Of a stretch of 64,000 nucleotides of DNA, positions 57,417 through 64,000 are shown in pieces. Each line of letters begins with the position of its first letter. The stretch's first letter is position 1. The position numbers and the translations under genes are program-made. This DNA comes from an uncultured Actinomycetes bacterium (GTDB lineage Bacteria; Actinomycetota; Acidimicrobiia; Acidimicrobiales; Microtrichaceae), in the NCBI GenBank assembly GCA_903852755.1, contig CAINRS010000140.1, positions 22,052-86,051 of the forward strand, read 5' to 3'. Below the pieces are notes generated by a model, which saw only the letters and a program-made list of their open reading frames with translations, was not told the origin of the DNA and searched no databases.

Positions 57417-58432
57417 GCCGGTTCCGCACGGGGACCGTCGTGGAGGTGACGAGCCGACGGCCCGGCCTCGAGCGTCTGCTCGTCGACCTCGGCGAGGGTC
57501 CGGTCCCGGCGTACGCGCTCACCGAGCTGGTCGGTGACTGCTCCGCCGGCGACCGCGTGGTGCTCAACACCGCAGCGGTCGAACTCGGGCTCGGCACCGG
57601 GGGCCACCACGTCGTGCACTGGAACCTCGCCCGCGACGGGATCGTCGAACCGGGACCGGACCACGTGCTCAAGCTCCGGTACACGAGCCTGCAGTTCGAG
57701 GCCGGGACCTCCGAGTTGGAGCACCCGGAGTGCGACGTGCCGCTCCCGGGGACCCCGGTCGTGGCGTGCTCACTCCACAGCCACCTGGTCCCCGTGGTCG
57801 CCGGGATCCACGCCCGGGCCCCCGGAGCGCGCATCGCGTGGGTGCAGACCGACGGAGGAGCCCTCCCGCTCGCACTCTCGGACGACGTGGCGACCCTGCG
57901 CGCCGACGGACGACTGGTCGGCACGGTCAGCGCCGGCAACGCGTTCGGCGGTGACCTCGAGGCGGTCACGGTCACATCGGCGCTGGCGCTCGCGGTGCAC
58001 GTGCTCGGCGCCGACGTCGTGGTGGCCGGGGTCGGTCCGGGCGTCGCAGGGACGGGGACCCGCAACGGCACGAGTGCACTCGACGCCGTCGGGGTGGTCG
58101 ACCTCGCGGCGGCGACCGGGGGCCGGCCCGTCCTGTGCGCCCGGTGCTCCTCCGCCGAGGACCGGGGGCGCCACCTCGGCCTCAGCCACCACACCCGATC
58201 CATCGCCCAGCTCACCCACGCCCGTCCGCTGGTGGCCCGCTCGGGCGCCGTTCCCGGCGACCTCGCCGGTGTCGAGGTGGTCACCCTCGACGAGCGGATC
58301 GTTCCGCCGGCAGCGGTCGACGTCGACGACGCCCACCGCATCATGGGGCGGAGTCGGGCACAGGACCCCGTGGCGTTCGAGGCCGCCGTGGCGGCGGGAC
58401 TGCTCGCCGGGCAGCTCGCACAGCCCGACTGA
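57413..58432 (+). CDS. DUF3866 family protein
   Basis: The 339-residue protein matches DUF3866, found in Actinobacteria and Firmicutes with unknown function. Its N-terminal beta domain includes FRTGTVVEV and the GDRVVLNTAAVELGLGTGG block. HVVHWNL and KLRYTSLQ follow, then VVACSLHSHLVPVVAGI, VSAGNAFGGDLEAV and GVGPGVAGTGT. The later motif GLSHHTRSIAQL contains paired His. GTG 57413 overlaps the hydrolase stop (GTGA). It sits between the hydrolase and pafB; co-occurrence does not prove a proteasome role. Confidence 0.85.
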   Translation: MSRFRTGTVVEVTSRRPGLERLLVDLGEGPVPAYALTELVGDCSAGDRVVLNTAAVELGLGTGGHHVVHWNLARDGIVEPGPDHVLKLRYTSLQFEAGTSELEHPECDVPLPGTPVVACSLHSHLVPVVAGIHARAPGARIAWVQTDGGALPLALSDDVATLRADGRLVGTVSAGNAFGGDLEAVTVTSALALAVHVLGADVVVAGVGPGVAGTGTRNGTSALDAVGVVDLAAATGGRPVLCARCSSAEDRGRHLGLSHHTRSIAQLTHARPLVARSGAVPGDLAGVEVVTLDERIVPPAAVDVDDAHRIMGRSRAQDPVAFEAAVAAGLLAGQLAQPD

Positions 58433-58450
58433 GCGGCTGGACCGAGGCCC

Positions 58451-58456
58451 TACACT
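58451..58456 (+). promoter_or_regulatory. -10 element (TACACT) of a leaderless promoter for pafBC
   Basis: TACACT lies 6 nt before GTG 58463. Confidence 0.6.
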
Positions 58457-58462
58457 CAGGCC

Positions 58463-59437
58463 GTGGCCCCGACCGACGAGCGCTCGATCCGCCTGCTGAA
58501 CCTGGTCACCGCCCTGCAGTCGACCAGCAGGTCGCTGACGATCGAGGAGATCCGCGAGCGCGTTCCCGGCTACTCAGCCACGGTGTTCGAGTCGTTCCGG
58601 CGGACGTTCGAGCGGGACAAGGACGACCTTCGGACGCTCGGGATCGACATCGAGGTGGTCGACCACCTCGACACCGACCCTCCGACCGCCGGCTACCGCG
58701 TCCGTCGGGACCGGCACGAGCTCGACGACCCGGGCCTGACCGAACAGGAGCTCGCGTCCATCGTCGCCGCGACCCAGGTCGTCCGCCTCACCGGGGTCGA
58801 CCCCGACGACACCACGGACGCCATGCGCAAGCTCGGGGGGTTCGGCCCGGGCGCCGGCATCCCGGGGGGTGACGTGGTGGTCGTCGACGTTCCGGAGCAC
58901 CTGCCGGTGGTGTTCGACGCGGTGGTGTCCGCCCGTGTCATGTCGCTCGGCTACCGCGGCCGGGTCCGGCAGGTCGAGGGGGACGGCGTCCGCCTCCAGC
59001 GGGGCCACTGGTACCTGATCGGCCGGGAGCAGGGCGTCGACGGTGACCGCACCTACCGGGTGGACCGGATCGAGTCCGTCACGGTCGGCCCGCCCGAGGC
59101 CTACGAGCGGAACCACGAGCTGCGGCGGGTCCGCATGCGTCCGTGGGAGTACGGCGAGGGTGAGCCCGTCGCCGTGACCCTGGAACTCGACGAGGTCGCC
59201 GCCAGGGCACTGCGCGCCGACGATCCCGAGCTCGACGTGCTCGAGGACGGCGATCGTCGGACGGTCGTGCTCGAGGTCGTCGACGAGCTCCGGCTGTTCC
59301 GCTTCGTCGCGTCGTTCCTCGACCGCGTCGAGATCACCTCGCCGTCGGCGAAGCGCGACGCCTACACGGCCTGGTTGGTGTCGATCGCTGGAGACGATTC
59401 CGGAGACGATTCCGGAGACGATGAGGGGGTGGGCTGA
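58463..59437 (+). CDS. pafB: WYL-domain transcriptional regulator PafB
   Basis: The 324-residue protein has an N-terminal winged helix (ERSIRLLNLVTALQSTSRSLTIEEIRERV), then a WYL domain with SLGYRGRVRQVEG, the GHWYLIGREQ signature and RTYRVDRIE, then a WCX extension. With PafC it forms the PafBC heterodimer, which activates LexA/RecA-independent DNA-damage genes in mycobacteria. The C-terminus ends in GDDS repeats from a 12-bp tandem repeat. The start is leaderless-type, and pafC follows with no gap. Confidence 0.92.
   Translation: MAPTDERSIRLLNLVTALQSTSRSLTIEEIRERVPGYSATVFESFRRTFERDKDDLRTLGIDIEVVDHLDTDPPTAGYRVRRDRHELDDPGLTEQELASIVAATQVVRLTGVDPDDTTDAMRKLGGFGPGAGIPGGDVVVVDVPEHLPVVFDAVVSARVMSLGYRGRVRQVEGDGVRLQRGHWYLIGREQGVDGDRTYRVDRIESVTVGPPEAYERNHELRRVRMRPWEYGEGEPVAVTLELDEVAARALRADDPELDVLEDGDRRTVVLEVVDELRLFRFVASFLDRVEITSPSAKRDAYTAWLVSIAGDDSGDDSGDDEGVG
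59390..59422 (+). repeat. 12-bp tandem repeat (2.75 copies) at the 3' end of pafB
   Basis: The unit GGAGACGATTCC is repeated exactly at 59390 and 59402, with a partial third copy. It encodes Gly-Asp-Asp-Ser repeats. Confidence 0.9.
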
Positions 59438-60391
59438 GTGCCGGGACGCATCTCGGCAGCGGAGCGCACCGAGCGGATCATGAGCATCGTGCCGTGGCTG
59501 GTCGTGCCCGGTGGGGTGAGCATCACCGAGACGTGTGAGCGGTTCCAGATCGACCGTGCGGAGTTGCTCTCCGATCTCGACCTGCTCTTCTACAACGTCG
59601 GTGTCCACCCGTTCACCCCGGACGCGCTCGTCGAGGTGTTCGTCGACGAGGAGGACGACACGATCGAGGTCAACCTCCACGAATTCTTCGTGCGGCCGCT
59701 CCGGCTCTCGCCGGACGAGGCCCTCACGATCGTCGGTGCGGCCAAGGTGTTGCTCGCGAGCCGGCAGGGGAGCGACGTGCTCGCGTCCGCCGTCGCCAAG
59801 ATCGAGCACGTGCTGTCGTCCGGTGATGCGGTCGTGGGGGTGGAGCTGGCGTCGATCGACCCGGAGGTGTTCGCCGTGGTGCGCTCGGGTCTCGACGAGG
59901 GACGGGTGATCAGGATCGAGTACCACTCCTTCGGGCGGGACGAGGTCGGTGTCCGCGAGGTCGAGGGACAGCGGGTCCTCTCCGTCGAGGGGCGGTGGTA
60001 CCTGCAGGCCTGGTGCCGGTCGGCGGGGGACCACCGCGTGTTCCGGCTCGACCGGATCCTGAGTGCTGCGCTCGTGGACGAACGCGTCGACGAGCGCCGG
60101 CCAGCTCCGCCGGGCGAGGATGACTTCGACTTCACCGGGAGCCACCCGTTGGTCAGGCTGGTGCTCGGGCCCGAGGACGAGTGGGTCCCGGCGCAGTACC
60201 CCACGGAGTCGGTGGAGCGACTCGACGACGGCCGTCTGGCGGTCGAACTCGAGTCGAGCGGCACCGCCTGGCTCGAACGCCTGCTCCTGCGACTCGATCC
60301 GAACACCGAGGCCGTCGACGTGGAGACCGGTCGTTCGCTCGGAGCCGTCAGGTCGTCCGCCGCCGCCCGGATCCTCCGCCGCTACCGGTGA
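59438..60391 (+). CDS. pafC: WYL-domain transcriptional regulator PafC
   Basis: The 317-residue partner of PafB has an N-terminal helix-turn-helix (AERTERIMSIVPWLVVPGGVSITETCERFQID), a middle region, and a WYL domain with RIEYHSFGRDEVGVREVEGQ and EGRWYLQAWC. A WCX-like C-terminus ends ARILRRYR. GTG 59438 follows directly after the pafB stop, so equal synthesis is expected. The pafB and pafC proteins are clearly paralogous in layout. Confidence 0.92.
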   Translation: MPGRISAAERTERIMSIVPWLVVPGGVSITETCERFQIDRAELLSDLDLLFYNVGVHPFTPDALVEVFVDEEDDTIEVNLHEFFVRPLRLSPDEALTIVGAAKVLLASRQGSDVLASAVAKIEHVLSSGDAVVGVELASIDPEVFAVVRSGLDEGRVIRIEYHSFGRDEVGVREVEGQRVLSVEGRWYLQAWCRSAGDHRVFRLDRILSAALVDERVDERRPAPPGEDDFDFTGSHPLVRLVLGPEDEWVPAQYPTESVERLDDGRLAVELESSGTAWLERLLLRLDPNTEAVDVETGRSLGAVRSSAAARILRRYR

Positions 60392-60420
60392 TCCGCCGCG
60401 GTCCGCTCCCGGTGAGCCGG

Positions 60421-60426
60421 TAGCCT
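60421..60426 (+). promoter_or_regulatory. -10 element (TAGCCT) of a leaderless promoter for lepB
   Basis: TAGCCT lies 6 nt before GTG 60433. Confidence 0.6.
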
Positions 60427-60432
60427 CGCTCC

Positions 60433-60999
60433 GTGCTCGAGTTCCACCGGCGTCGCCGGAACCAGCGGGGCGGAGTGCGGGGTCTCGTCGAGTGGGTCGC
60501 CGTCGTCGTGGGCGCCGTCGTGGTCGCGTTGTTGGTCAAGACCTACCTGGTACAGGCGTTCCGGATCCCGTCGTCGTCGATGGAGCAGACGCTCCAGATC
60601 GGGGACCGCGTCATGGTGAACAAGCTCAGCTACCGGTTCGGTGAGCCCTCGCCCGGGGACGTGGTGGTGTTCACCCGTCCCGAGGGGGCCGGTACGGACC
60701 CCACCGCCCCGGAGGACCTGATCAAGCGGGTCATCGGTGTGGGTGGCGACACGATCGCCACGGTGGACGGTGTGCTGCAGCGCAACGGTGCGCCCGTCGA
60801 CGAGCCCTACCTCCAGCCCGGAACGGTCACGACCGGGCTCGAGCAGCCGGTGACGGTCCCCGACGGGCAGCTCTGGGTGATGGGGGACAACCGCACCAAC
60901 TCGAGCGACAGTCGCGTGTTCGGGCCGATCCCCGTCGACTCCGTGGTCGGTCGCGCCGAGGTGGTCATGTGGCCCCCGGGCCGATTCAGTCGGCTGTGA
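60433..60999 (+). CDS. lepB: Signal peptidase I
   Basis: The 188-residue membrane-bound Ser/Lys protease cleaves secretory signal peptides. One N-terminal anchor helix ([24 protein letters not shown]) is followed by box [13 protein letters not shown] (catalytic Ser), box [10 protein letters not shown] (catalytic Lys) and box [14 protein letters not shown]. This is the compact Gram-positive form. Its last 14 nt overlap the convergent GDPD gene. Placement beside tatABC groups protein-export functions. Confidence 0.94.
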   Translation: MLEFHRRRRNQRGGVRGLVEWVAVVVGAVVVALLVKTYLVQAFRIPSSSMEQTLQIGDRVMVNKLSYRFGEPSPGDVVVFTRPEGAGTDPTAPEDLIKRVIGVGGDTIATVDGVLQRNGAPVDEPYLQPGTVTTGLEQPVTVPDGQLWVMGDNRTNSSDSRVFGPIPVDSVVGRAEVVMWPPGRFSRL

Positions 61000-61705
61000 C
61001 CGCCGCTGCCGCGTCCACCATGCGGTCGACGTGGTCGGAGTAGAGGCCGTCCACGCCCCACTCCAGGAGCTGGCGGATCACGCGCTCGTGCTGGGCGTCC
61101 CACCCGAGGACCCGCCGACCGAAGCGGCGGTACAACGCGATCCGTCCCGGGTTCCACTCGCTGTGGTGGAGGTTGACCGCCTCGATCCCGGCCCGTCGCA
61201 GGTCGGCGGCGTGCCGCTCACACCCCTGGGGGAGGTGACCGACGAAGGTCGAGTGGACCAGTCCCACCTCGGGAGCCGTCGTCCGCCACGCCGCAAGGAC
61301 CTCGAGGTCCTCGTGGCAGAGCAGGAGGCGGTCGGCTGCTCCGTGCCCGCGGGCGACGGCGACGAGCGGGTCGAACGCTGCCGGGTCCTTGACGTCGATC
61401 GACAGTGGCAGGTGCGGGCCCACACGCTCGTAGAACTCCGCCAGGCTCGGGATGTGATCGGGCAGGTCGGACGCGGTGGTCGCCGCGATGGGCCGCCGTC
61501 GCAGCCGGGACCCCACCACGCCGTCGTGGTCGAGCACCGGGACACCGTCGGCGGTCAGCCAGACGTCGGTCTCGAGACCCGTCGCTCCGAGGCGGACGGC
61601 GAGATCGAAGGCCTCGAGCGTGTTCTCCGGGGCGTGGGCCCGGGCTCCACGATGGGCGAAGAGCACCGTGGGCGCAGCTCCGGCCGGTAGGGTCACATCG
61701 GACAT
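60986..61705 (-). CDS. Glycerophosphodiester phosphodiesterase (GDPD) family protein
   Basis: This 239-residue TIM-barrel enzyme is the second GDPD in the window. The catalytic set is intact: [19 protein letters not shown] and the second His in VLDHDGVVG. It ends with the usual [30 protein letters not shown] 61705 is chosen for a GGCGAG motif just upstream; GTG 61720 would add five residues. It differs substantially from the 17960 copy and is not a recent duplicate. It is convergent with lepB, overlapping by 14 nt. Confidence 0.88.
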   Translation of the reverse strand: MSDVTLPAGAAPTVLFAHRGARAHAPENTLEAFDLAVRLGATGLETDVWLTADGVPVLDHDGVVGSRLRRRPIAATTASDLPDHIPSLAEFYERVGPHLPLSIDVKDPAAFDPLVAVARGHGAADRLLLCHEDLEVLAAWRTTAPEVGLVHSTFVGHLPQGCERHAADLRRAGIEAVNLHHSEWNPGRIALYRRFGRRVLGWDAQHERVIRQLLEWGVDGLYSDHVDRMVDAAAAVTAD

Positions 61706-61799
61706 TCTCGCCGGTTTCACCCGGACCGGCGAGTCCCCGGATCCCGCCGGAATGGCGGCAGTCCGGAAAATGTTCTCAAGGTGCGCCGGGTTCCGGCCG

Positions 61800-61805
61800 T
61801 AGGAG
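61800..61805 (+). promoter_or_regulatory. -10-like element (TAGGAG) before the zinc-ribbon gene
   Basis: TAGGAG lies 40 nt before ATG 61846, giving a leader that contains GGAGGA. It is a weak match. Confidence 0.3.
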
Positions 61806-61845
61806 CAAGGGTCCGGGGCGGGTGTCCCGGGATCGGAGGACCGAG

Positions 61846-62178
61846 ATGGCGCTCATCAAGGCGACGTGCAGCGACTGTGGCGACGTGGAGCTCCGCTCCA
61901 AGGACGTCCAGGTGAGGATCTGCCTCGACAGCGCAGAGGCGAGCTACCTCTTCCGGTGCCCCGTCTGCCGGATGGTGGAGGTCCGTGACGCCGAGTCGCA
62001 CGTGGTGGACGTGCTGCTCGCTGCGGGGGTGACCAGCACGGAGTGGCACCTGCCCGCGGAGCTCCACGAGGCCCACCACGGCACGGCGATCTCGCACGAC
62101 GACGTCCTCGACTTCCACGCCCTGCTCGAGCGTGAGGACTGGTTCGAGCGCCTGTCGGCCATGACCGACCGTCCGTGA
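61846..62178 (+). CDS. Conserved zinc-ribbon protein (110 aa)
   Basis: The N-terminus [25 protein letters not shown], followed by [15 protein letters not shown], gives two Cys pairs (CSDC and CPVC) of a zinc ribbon with a long beta insert. The C-terminal half is helical and ends with a polar stretch. Similar proteins are widespread in Actinobacteria without a known role. ATG 61846 has GGAGGA 5 nt upstream, so it is a leadered gene. Its stop overlaps a small membrane-protein gene. Confidence 0.75.
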   Translation: MALIKATCSDCGDVELRSKDVQVRICLDSAEASYLFRCPVCRMVEVRDAESHVVDVLLAAGVTSTEWHLPAELHEAHHGTAISHDDVLDFHALLEREDWFERLSAMTDRP

Positions 62179-62363
62179 CCGTCACGGTCCTGAGCCTGCT
62201 GGCGGTGGTCGTCAGCGCCACCGTGCTCCGGTGGTCCGCGGGCGTCCTCGAGCGTCTCCCCGGAGCGCGCGGGCCGCTCGGAGAGGTCACGGAGCGCACC
62301 GCTCGTCTCAGGATCCGGTGCGACGAGGTCGCCGCTGCCGTGGACGGTCGGACCGACCGGTAG
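62175..62363 (+). CDS. Small membrane protein (62 aa)
   Basis: One N-terminal hydrophobic helix (VTVLSLLAVVVSATVL) is followed by a soluble, Arg-rich tail. No family is recognised. GTG 62175 forms a GTGA overlap with the zinc-ribbon stop, the main evidence that it is real. Its TAG stop is part of the TAGCAT -10 of tatA/B. It could be a membrane partner of the zinc-ribbon protein. Confidence 0.5.
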   Translation: MTVTVLSLLAVVVSATVLRWSAGVLERLPGARGPLGEVTERTARLRIRCDEVAAAVDGRTDR

Positions 62364-62366
62364 CAT
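62361..62366 (+). promoter_or_regulatory. -10 element (TAGCAT) of a leaderless promoter for tatA/B
   Basis: TAGCAT lies 6 nt before ATG 62373; its TAG is the preceding gene's stop. Confidence 0.6.
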
Positions 62367-62372
62367 GCGCCC

Positions 62373-62912
62373 ATGGCTGGCAGGGGCGTGATCGGCTTCC
62401 TCCAGAACTTCGGCGGCGGCGAGATCCTGGTGATCGCGCTCGCCGCGCTCGTGATCCTGGGCCCCGATCGCCTGCCCGAGCTCGGTCGCAGCATCGGCCG
62501 GACGATCCACCGGGTCAGGACGATGTCGTCCGGGGTGGAGTCCCAGGTCCGCGACGTGATCGACGACCCGGCGATGCAGTCCATCCGCGAGCTCGGCGAG
62601 TTCGCAGCCCGGCCCCGCCAGAAGCTGGCACAGTACGCGCTCGAGGCCGAGGCCGAGGCACGTGCGGGGTCGTCGGCTCCCGCATCGGAGTCCGCGAGCC
62701 CGGGCGGACCGGCTGACACGACCGGGACCGCAGATGCGACCGGGACCGCCGATGCGACCTCGGCCACGGGTGCACCTGATGCGCCGGATGCCGGCCCGGC
62801 CACGGCTGCAACCCCGTCAGCCGGTGTCGACGATCCGGTGGAGCACACCGGATCCACCCAGGCCGGGGTCCGCCGACCTGCCGGGGAACCGCTCGACACC
62901 CGGGCGGAGTGA
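62373..62912 (+). CDS. Sec-independent translocase protein TatA/TatB
   Basis: The 179-residue protein has a short N-terminal helix (GGGEILVIALAALVILGPDRLPELGRSIG) carrying the Glu and the F/GP hinge motif, followed by an amphipathic helix. GPDRLPELGR and the extended C-terminus favour TatB. The tail after residue 105 is Ala/Thr/Gly/Asp-rich with imperfect ADATGT repeats and is likely disordered. It is followed by tatC with a GTGA overlap. A separate TatA must be elsewhere if this is TatB. Confidence 0.9.
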   Translation: MAGRGVIGFLQNFGGGEILVIALAALVILGPDRLPELGRSIGRTIHRVRTMSSGVESQVRDVIDDPAMQSIRELGEFAARPRQKLAQYALEAEAEARAGSSAPASESASPGGPADTTGTADATGTADATSATGAPDAPDAGPATAATPSAGVDDPVEHTGSTQAGVRRPAGEPLDTRAE

Positions 62913-63706
62913 ACGTGGCGTCCATCCTCAAGGGGGCCGAGCGCGATGCCGGCAACATGGGGTTGTCGGAGCACCTCGCTGAGCTCCGGACACGGCTGCT
63001 GATCTGCGTCGGGACCATCGTCGTGGCGATGATCCCGGCGTGGTTCCTCTACCCGTGGATCACCGACGTGCTGAACCAGCCGTACTGCGACGCCGTGCGC
63101 AACGTCGAACCCGAGGCCACCTGCAAGTTCCTCGAGACCAACCTGCTCGAGCCGTTCACGCTGCGCCTGCGGATCGCCGGGTACGGGGCCCTGTTCCTGG
63201 CGATGCCGGTGATCCTCTGGCAGCTCTGGCGGTTCGTCGCGCCGGGTCTGTACAAGCGCGAGCGTCGCTACGCGCTCGCGTTCACGCTGACGAGCCTGGC
63301 ACTGTTCGCCCTCGGTTCCGTGGTCGCCTACTACACGCTCACCAAGGCCGTGGAGTTCCTCGTCACCCTCGGTGGTCCCGACGTGGAGATCCGATCGGGC
63401 ATCGGGAACTTCGTCAAGTTCTCGATGTTCATGATGCTGGCCTTCGGGGTCGGCTTCCAGTTCCCGGTCCTCGTGGTCGCACTCCAGCTCGTGGGCGTGG
63501 TCACACCGCAGCGCCTGGCATCGTGGCGCCGGCAGGTGATCGTGGTGATCGTGGTGGTCGCAGCCGGGATCACGCCGAGCGGCGACCCGATCTCGATGCT
63601 CGCACTCGCCGTTCCGATGTACCTGTTCTTCGAGATCGCGCTGTTGATCGGCCGGGTCGCGCTGTGGCGCAGGAACCGCAGCGTCGAGCCGGCCACGGCG
63701 GACTGA
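62909..63706 (+). CDS. tatC: Sec-independent translocase protein TatC
   Basis: The 265-residue core receptor of the twin-arginine pathway has six helices. The N-terminal signature MGLSEHLAELRTRLL includes the Glu that contacts the RR motif. FLETNLLEPFTLRLRIAGYGALFLAMPVILWQLWRFVAPGLY is the classic TatC block. An SGDPISML motif lies before helix 6. The two Cys in the first periplasmic loop (PYCDAVRNVEPEATC) might form a disulfide. GTG 62909 overlaps the TatA/B stop. Confidence 0.95.
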   Translation: MNVASILKGAERDAGNMGLSEHLAELRTRLLICVGTIVVAMIPAWFLYPWITDVLNQPYCDAVRNVEPEATCKFLETNLLEPFTLRLRIAGYGALFLAMPVILWQLWRFVAPGLYKRERRYALAFTLTSLALFALGSVVAYYTLTKAVEFLVTLGGPDVEIRSGIGNFVKFSMFMMLAFGVGFQFPVLVVALQLVGVVTPQRLASWRRQVIVVIVVVAAGITPSGDPISMLALAVPMYLFFEIALLIGRVALWRRNRSVEPATAD

Positions 63707-63719
63707 GGGCGTCGGCTGC

Positions 63720-64000
63720 GTGCCGGACCGGATCACCTTCGACTTCCCGCTCGACGAGTTCCAGCGGTCGGCGATCCGTGCACTCGATGCCGGCAGGAAC
63801 GTGCTGGTCGCCGCTCCCACGGGTTCCGGCAAGACCGTCGTGGCGCACCACGCAGTCAACCTCACGCTCGACGCCGGCCGACGGCTGGCCTACACCGCGC
63901 CCATCAAGGCCCTGAGCAACCAGGTCCACCGTGACCTCGCCGCTGCCCTCGGCGCCGAGACGGTGGGGCTGCTGACCGGCGACCGGTCGGTCCGACCCGA
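63720..64000 (+). CDS. helY: N-terminal end of a Ski2/HelY-type DEAD-box helicase (cut by window end)
   Basis: Ninety-three codons are present, starting at GTG 63720. FPLDEFQRSAIRALDAG is the Q-motif-like start, and AAPTGSGKTVVAHHA is the Walker A motif I. YTAPIKALSNQVHRDL is motif Ia, and VGLLTGDRSV is motif Ib/c. This is the canonical N-terminus of the HelY/Mtr4-like helicases that lie just after tatC in mycobacteria. The rest is outside the window. Confidence 0.9.
   Translation, partial: MPDRITFDFPLDEFQRSAIRALDAGRNVLVAAPTGSGKTVVAHHAVNLTLDAGRRLAYTAPIKALSNQVHRDLAAALGAETVGLLTGDRSVRP

Noticed and set aside
61766..61777. GAAAATGTTCTC as a LexA/SOS box
   Set aside because: It does not match the actinobacterial GAACNNNNGTTC consensus and the downstream zinc-ribbon gene is not a known SOS gene.

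Overview
The window looks like a chromosomal stretch of a GC-rich (roughly 70% by eye, not computed) Gram-positive actinobacterium. The best guess is class Acidimicrobiia. The reasons are a complete Pup-proteasome locus, FbiC (coenzyme F420 synthesis), PafBC, DUF3151 and DUF3866 proteins, Ser/Thr-rich secreted tails, and heavy use of GTG starts. The class assignment is inference. I see no rRNA, tRNA, CRISPR, insertion sequence or prophage, and no gap between genes longer than about 250 bases.

Layout. (1) 1-9440, envelope polysaccharide block: a truncated GT-C-type membrane protein, two membrane O-acyltransferases with SGNH domains, a second polytopic membrane protein, a polyprenol-phosphate mannosyltransferase-like GT2, and a convergent FAD oxidoreductase. 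(2) 9504-17900, small genes and a minus-strand peptide ABC transporter operon (SBP, two permeases, two ATPases) followed by an acyl-CoA synthetase. (3) 17960-28649, mixed metabolism: GDPD, SirB1-like, flavin reductase, acyl-CoA dehydrogenase, pyruvate kinase, hydrolase, patatin, then DUF3151, an S1P-lyase-like PLP enzyme, MobA, rhodanese and RNase D. (4) 28668-45210, accessory genes: TauE/DUF1634, a LOG protein, a degenerate sigma/anti-sigma-like pair, an HxlR-fbiC operon, transketolase, an ADP-forming acyl-CoA synthetase, a PBP4-type carboxypeptidase, a LON-domain protein and small membrane proteins. (5) 45252-64000, proteasome supercluster: trmI, marP-like protease, ferredoxin, arc, dop, pup, prcB, prcA, DUF2007, pafA, CocE hydrolase, DUF3866, pafB, pafC, lepB, GDPD, zinc ribbon, tatA/B, tatC and the start of a helY-type helicase. 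The order resembles the mycobacterial arc-to-helY region.

How the genes work together. Arc unfolds proteins carrying Pup (ligated by PafA, removed by Dop) for the PrcBA core. PafBC is the DNA-damage activator pair usually found beside pafA. In the ABC operon the lipoprotein is set off from the permease genes by a strong stem-loop.

Expression architecture is the clearest pattern in the window. About twenty genes have a TANNNT -10 hexamer exactly 6-7 nt before a GTG or ATG start, which predicts leaderless mRNAs. Most operon-internal genes begin with a GTGA, ATGA or TGATG stop/start overlap. I used both patterns to choose starts. The most notable oddities are an acyltransferase with two tandem SGNH domains, one lacking its catalytic residues; an HxlR regulator whose promoter carries a perfect palindrome and which is coupled to fbiC; an FbiC tail encoded antisense to another gene's Thr/Ser-rich tail; a pyruvate kinase with the K+-independent signature; and a possible leader peptide before trmI.
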